NCBI RefSeq assembly: GCF_026343115.1
Contig: NZ_JAPEMC010000001.1
Location: 2,666,001 to 2,730,000 of the forward strand
Length of the DNA: 64,000 nucleotides
DNA from: Streptomyces sp. NBC_00102
GTDB taxonomy: Bacteria > Actinomycetota > Actinomycetes > Streptomycetales > Streptomycetaceae
Direction: 5' to 3'
Part shown: positions 60,821 to 64,000 of the stretch, piece after piece
Position numbering within the stretch: the stretch's first letter is position 1
Layout: each line of letters begins with the position of its first letter
Translations under genes and position numbers: made by a program
The notes under the pieces: generated by a model
Told to the model about the DNA's origin: nothing
Databases searched by the model: none
Seen by the model: the letters and a program-made list of their open reading frames with translations, nothing else

Positions 60821-63697
60821 TCAGGCGGACCTGCCCCGAGTGTGATCATCCTTGCCACCGCCCTCTGCCGCCTCCAGCCCCTCCGCCAGCACCTCCGCCA
60901 GATGCCTGGCCCGTACCCCCGCGAGCTGCTCCAGTTGGGTACGGCAGGAGTAGCCGTCCGCCAGGATCTCCGTACCCGGGGCCGCCGACCGTACGGCGGG
61001 CAGCAGTTGCTCCTCCGCGCAGGCGGCCGAGACGTCCCAGTGACCCTTCTCGAAACCGAAGTTGCCCGCCAGGCCGCAGCACCCTCCGGACAACTCGCCG
61101 TCCAGTCCGGCCCGTTCTCGCAGCCGCCGGTCGGCGGCGTCACCGAGGACGGCATGCTGGTGACAGTGGGTCTGGCCGGCCACCTCCCGGCCCAGCCGGG
61201 GCGACTCCCAGTCGGGGGCGTACTCCTCCAGGTACTCGGCCAAGGTGCTTACGGATGCCGCGAGTTGGGCGGCTCGCGGATCGTCCGGGAGGAGCTCGGG
61301 GAGGTCGGTGCGGAGCGCTGCGGCGCAGCTGGGTTCGAGGACGACGAGTGGGCGGCCGGGCGGCTCGCCGAGGGAGGCGCCCAGCCGGTCCAGGGTGCGC
61401 CGCATGACCGTACGGGCCCGGTCGAGGCGGCCCGTGGAGACGTAGGTCAGTCCGCAGCAGAGCCCCGGCCCCGGGTGGCGCACGGTCCGTCCGGTGGACT
61501 CCAGCACGCGGACGGCGGCATGCCCCACCTGAGGGGAGAGGTAGGTGGTGAAGGTGTCCGGCCACAGCAGAACCTCCCCACCGGACCCGGCCCCGGCGCC
61601 GGCCTCCTCGCCCCGCCGCTTCCACCACCGGGTGAGCGGCTGCCGCGCCAGCGCCGGGATCGGCCGCTCCGGGGCGATGCCCGCCAGGCGCTTGGCGAGC
61701 GCGGCGAGTGGGCGCACCCGGGCCAGGGCGTTGAGCAGCGGGGCGAAGGGGGCGGCGAGGCGGAGCCAGCGGGGCAGTGAGCCCAGGGCGTAGTGCGCGG
61801 CGGGGCGGAGCCGGCCCCGGTAGTGGTGGTGGAGGAACTCCGCTTTGTAGGTGGCCATGTCGACGCCGACGGGGCAGTCGCTGCGGCAGCCCTTGCAGGA
61901 GAGGCAGAGGTCGAGCGCGTCGCGGACCTCCGTGGAGCGCCAGCCGTCGGTGACGATCTCGCCCGCGAGCATCTCGTGCAGCAGCCGGGCCCGGCCGCGC
62001 GTGGAGTGCTTTTCCTCGCCGGTGGCGCGGAAGGAGGGGCACATGACGCCCGCACCGGGCGTCGTCGTACGGCACTTGGCGACGCCCACGCAGCGGCTGA
62101 CCGCCGACGTGAAGTCGCCGCCGTCCTCGGGGTAGCCGAAGGCGACGTCGACCGGGCGGCGAGGCAGGACGTCGAAGCGGAGGTTGGTGTCGAGCGGGTC
62201 GGGGCGGACCAGCATGCCGGGGTTCATCCCGCCGTACGGGTCCCACAGGTCCTTGAACTCCGCGAAGAGCTGGACGAGTTCGGCGCCGTACATGAGCGGG
62301 AGGAGTTCGGCGCGGGCCTGTCCGTCGCCGTGTTCGCCGCTGAGCGATCCGCCGTGGGCGGCGACGAGGCGGGCCTGGTCCTCGGAGAAGCGGCGGAAGC
62401 GGGCGATGCCGTCGGGGGTACGGAGGTCGAAGTCGATGCGGACGTGGATGCAGCCGTCGCCGAAGTGGCCGTACGGGGCTCCGTGCAGGCCGTGTTCGGC
62501 GAGCAGGGCGCGGAACTCGCGGAGGTACGGGCCGAGTCGGGCGGGCGGCACCGCGCAGTCCTCCCAGCCGGGCCAGGCTTCGGTGCCGTCGGGCATCCGG
62601 GTGGCGGTTCCGGCGGCGTCCTCGCGGATGCGCCACAGGGCGCGTTGTCCGGCGGGGTCGGTGACCACGGCGGCGTCGAGGGCGTCGGCGGCGCGCACGA
62701 TCCGCCTCGCACCGTCCCGGGCTTCGACGGGGGTGGCGCCGCCGGTCTCGACGAAGAGCCAGGCGCCGCCCCGGGGCAGTCCGACCGATTCGCGTACCAG
62801 GTCGGCGGCCATGCCCTCGACGGTGAGCGGGCCGTACGGGAGGAGTCCGGCGGCGGCTTCGGCGGCGGCCGGCTCGTCCGGGTAGCCGAGGACGGCGAGG
62901 GCGCGGGCGGGCGGGGATTCGACCAGCCGGACGGTGGCCTCGGTGACGACACCGAGGGTGCCCTCGCTGCCGCAGAAGGCGCGGGCGACGTCGGGGCCGC
63001 CGGGACGTTCGGGGAGCAGGGCGTCGAGCGCGTAGCCGGAGATGCGGCGCGGGAGGTCGGGGAAGCCGGTACGGAGCGGGGCGAGGTGGCGGTCGACGAA
63101 CTCCCGCAGCCCCGGCGGGGCTCCGGGGGTGTCGGCGCTCCCCCAGCCGCGGCCGAGGCGCAGGGTGTCGCCGCCGTAGCGGGCGACGGTGAGGGCGTGG
63201 ACGTTGTCGGCGGTGGTGCCCCAGGCGACGGAGTGGGCGCCGCAGGAGTTGTTGCCGATCATGCCGCCGAGGGTGCAGCGGCCGTGGGTGGACGGGTCGG
63301 GGCCGAAGGTCAGTCCGTGCGGGGCGGCGGCGGCCCGCAGGTGGTCGAGGACGACGCCGGGCTGGACGACGGCCGTCCGGGACGCGGGGTCCAGCTCCAG
63401 GACGGCGTCCAGGTGCCGGGTGAGGTCGAGGACGACGCCGGTGCCGGTCGCCTGGCCCGCGATGGAGGTGCCGCCGCCGCGCGGGACGACGGGCACCCCG
63501 TGGGCGCGGCAGACGGCGAGGGCGGTGGTGACGTCGTCGGCGTCGCGCGGGGCCACGACCCCGAGGGGGACCCGGCGGTAGTTGGAGGCGTCCATGGTGG
63601 TGAGCGCGCGGGAGGCCACGTCGAAGAAGGTCTCCCCCCGGACCTCGGAGCGGAGGTCCCGGGCCAGGGCGTCACTGGGGGCGTGCGGTTCGGCCAT
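60821..63697 (-). CDS. FAD-binding/Fe-S oxidoreductase (GlcD-GlcF fusion type)
   Basis: 958 residues. FAD_binding_4 (about 35-200; VPVVPRGGGTSIAGQATGTG), FAD-oxidase C (about 220-470), then ferredoxin-type [4Fe-4S] motifs (CVGVAKCR...MCPSF and CLSCKGCRSDCPVG) and two CCG domains (GLCCGLTYVSTG; GGCCGLAGNFGFEKG). Such fused proteins oxidise D-lactate, glycolate or other 2-hydroxy acids to the respiratory chain. ATG 63697 is chosen. Confidence 0.93.
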   Translation of the reverse strand: MAEPHAPSDALARDLRSEVRGETFFDVASRALTTMDASNYRRVPLGVVAPRDADDVTTALAVCRAHGVPVVPRGGGTSIAGQATGTGVVLDLTRHLDAVLELDPASRTAVVQPGVVLDHLRAAAAPHGLTFGPDPSTHGRCTLGGMIGNNSCGAHSVAWGTTADNVHALTVARYGGDTLRLGRGWGSADTPGAPPGLREFVDRHLAPLRTGFPDLPRRISGYALDALLPERPGGPDVARAFCGSEGTLGVVTEATVRLVESPPARALAVLGYPDEPAAAEAAAGLLPYGPLTVEGMAADLVRESVGLPRGGAWLFVETGGATPVEARDGARRIVRAADALDAAVVTDPAGQRALWRIREDAAGTATRMPDGTEAWPGWEDCAVPPARLGPYLREFRALLAEHGLHGAPYGHFGDGCIHVRIDFDLRTPDGIARFRRFSEDQARLVAAHGGSLSGEHGDGQARAELLPLMYGAELVQLFAEFKDLWDPYGGMNPGMLVRPDPLDTNLRFDVLPRRPVDVAFGYPEDGGDFTSAVSRCVGVAKCRTTTPGAGVMCPSFRATGEEKHSTRGRARLLHEMLAGEIVTDGWRSTEVRDALDLCLSCKGCRSDCPVGVDMATYKAEFLHHHYRGRLRPAAHYALGSLPRWLRLAAPFAPLLNALARVRPLAALAKRLAGIAPERPIPALARQPLTRWWKRRGEEAGAGAGSGGEVLLWPDTFTTYLSPQVGHAAVRVLESTGRTVRHPGPGLCCGLTYVSTGRLDRARTVMRRTLDRLGASLGEPPGRPLVVLEPSCAAALRTDLPELLPDDPRAAQLAASVSTLAEYLEEYAPDWESPRLGREVAGQTHCHQHAVLGDAADRRLRERAGLDGELSGGCCGLAGNFGFEKGHWDVSAACAEEQLLPAVRSAAPGTEILADGYSCRTQLEQLAGVRARHLAEVLAEGLEAAEGGGKDDHTRGRSA

Positions 63698-63719
63698 GGT
63701 CACCAGCATGCCGCGCGGG

Positions 63720-63845
63720 CGCGGGCACTCGCCGGACCACACCGCGCAGGGGCGGGCACTCCTTGGGCAACACCGCGCGGGCGCTCACCGGAGAACACCG
63801 CGCGGGTGTGAGCGCTCTTGGGGCACTCTTCGGACAACCCGCCCG
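63720..63845. repeat. ~30-bp degenerate direct repeats
   Basis: At least three units with core CACTC..(C)CGGA..CAACACCGCGCGGG (for example ACACCGCGCAGGGG near 63740, AACACCGCGCGGGCG near 63771, AACACCGCGCGGGTG near 63795), and a fourth weaker copy after it. They occupy the region upstream of the dehydrogenase start, so they may bind a regulator. Confidence 0.6.
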
Positions 63846-64000
63846 CACAGCCACATACGCAACACAGAACGAACAGAGAACGCCACCATCGCTTCCCAAA
63901 AGGACCCTCAATTCTCCTATAGTGAGCACGACTTGCGCTGGAACAATCAGCTCCAGTTGTTACGGCCCACTCACTCTCCGCGACGAAGGCCGTAGTCCCG
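63846..64000. other. window end, possible promoter of next gene
   Basis: AT-richer. TATAGT at 63918-63923 looks like a -10 box, but no good -35 lies 17-18 bp upstream. A GTG at 63922 opens a frame to the window end with no ribosome-binding site; I do not call it a gene. AACAA--TTGTT half-sites at about 63942-63961 could be an operator. Confidence 0.3.

Noticed and set aside
63922..64000. Start of a new gene at GTG 63922
   Set aside because: No ribosome-binding site; the frame is only 26 codons before the edge, and the GTG lies within the likely -10 box.

Overview
The window reads as a Streptomyces chromosome. It is very GC-rich with strong GC bias at third codon positions, has many GTG starts and 4-nt ATGA/GTGA gene overlaps, and carries typical Streptomyces families: Scr1-type XRE regulator with DUF397 protein, RsbW-like ATPases, an ECF sigma/anti-sigma pair, a DmdR1-like iron regulator and a cinnamate-CoA-ligase-type enzyme. 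From memory, the order purU ... dmdR1 - SIS - PAS - pdxH - citrate synthase - acyl-CoA operon resembles the S. coelicolor SCO4380-SCO4410 neighbourhood; this is recall, not a computed alignment. I saw no rRNA, tRNA or CRISPR.

Region by region. 0-1.4 kb: IS30-family insertion sequence whose left end lies at or beyond the window edge. 1.4-5.1 kb: FKBP isomerase, HtpX protease with PspAB, DUF397/Scr1 regulator pair, one unknown. 5.3-6.9 kb: a decayed ATP-grasp RiPP locus (intact PCMT-like methyltransferase, only the last ~65 residues of the ATP-grasp ligase). 6.9-11.1 kb: flavin monooxygenase, then a convergent NB-ARC/TPR (NLR-like) ATPase overlapping a two-helix membrane protein; the two share an SNAA-G-DI motif and may form an amyloid-type signalling pair. 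11-16 kb: two MFS transporters, small membrane proteins and a GlxA-type regulator. 16-21 kb: signalling genes (anti-sigma ATPase, EF-hand protein, STAS antagonist, ECF sigma with zinc-finger anti-sigma) and a 9+9 pentamer repeat. 21-31 kb: purU, lipoprotein binding protein, Pro/Gln-rich membrane protein, TPR regulator, primase-like protein, ABC exporter.

30.8-38.1 kb: alpha/beta hydrolase lacking its nucleophilic Ser, DmdR1-like regulator divergent from a SIS sugar-phosphate protein across a DasR-like palindrome, PAS sensor, a structured small-RNA locus with 14 nt complementary to the 16S 3' tail, pdxH and citrate synthase. 38.2-41.2 kb: a lower-GC operon of a small (apparently frameshifted) peptide, a large membrane protein and an ABC transporter, resembling a peptide export/immunity cassette. 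41.5-52.2 kb: an eight-gene acyl-CoA catabolic operon (TIGR03084 protein, AtuA-like, biotin carboxylase pair, acyl-CoA dehydrogenase, CoA ligase, enoyl-CoA hydratase, TetR), preceded by a 14-bp palindrome that probably binds its own TetR.

52.3-64 kb: TPR protein coupled to an EF-Tu-like protein without a G domain, DUF6924 protein, EamA exporter divergent from a LysR regulator, serine hydrolase, a two-gene operon of a GNAT-aminotransferase fusion and a CdsA-like cytidylyltransferase, and a GlcD/GlcF-fused FAD/Fe-S dehydrogenase. Perfect hairpin terminators separate most convergent pairs.
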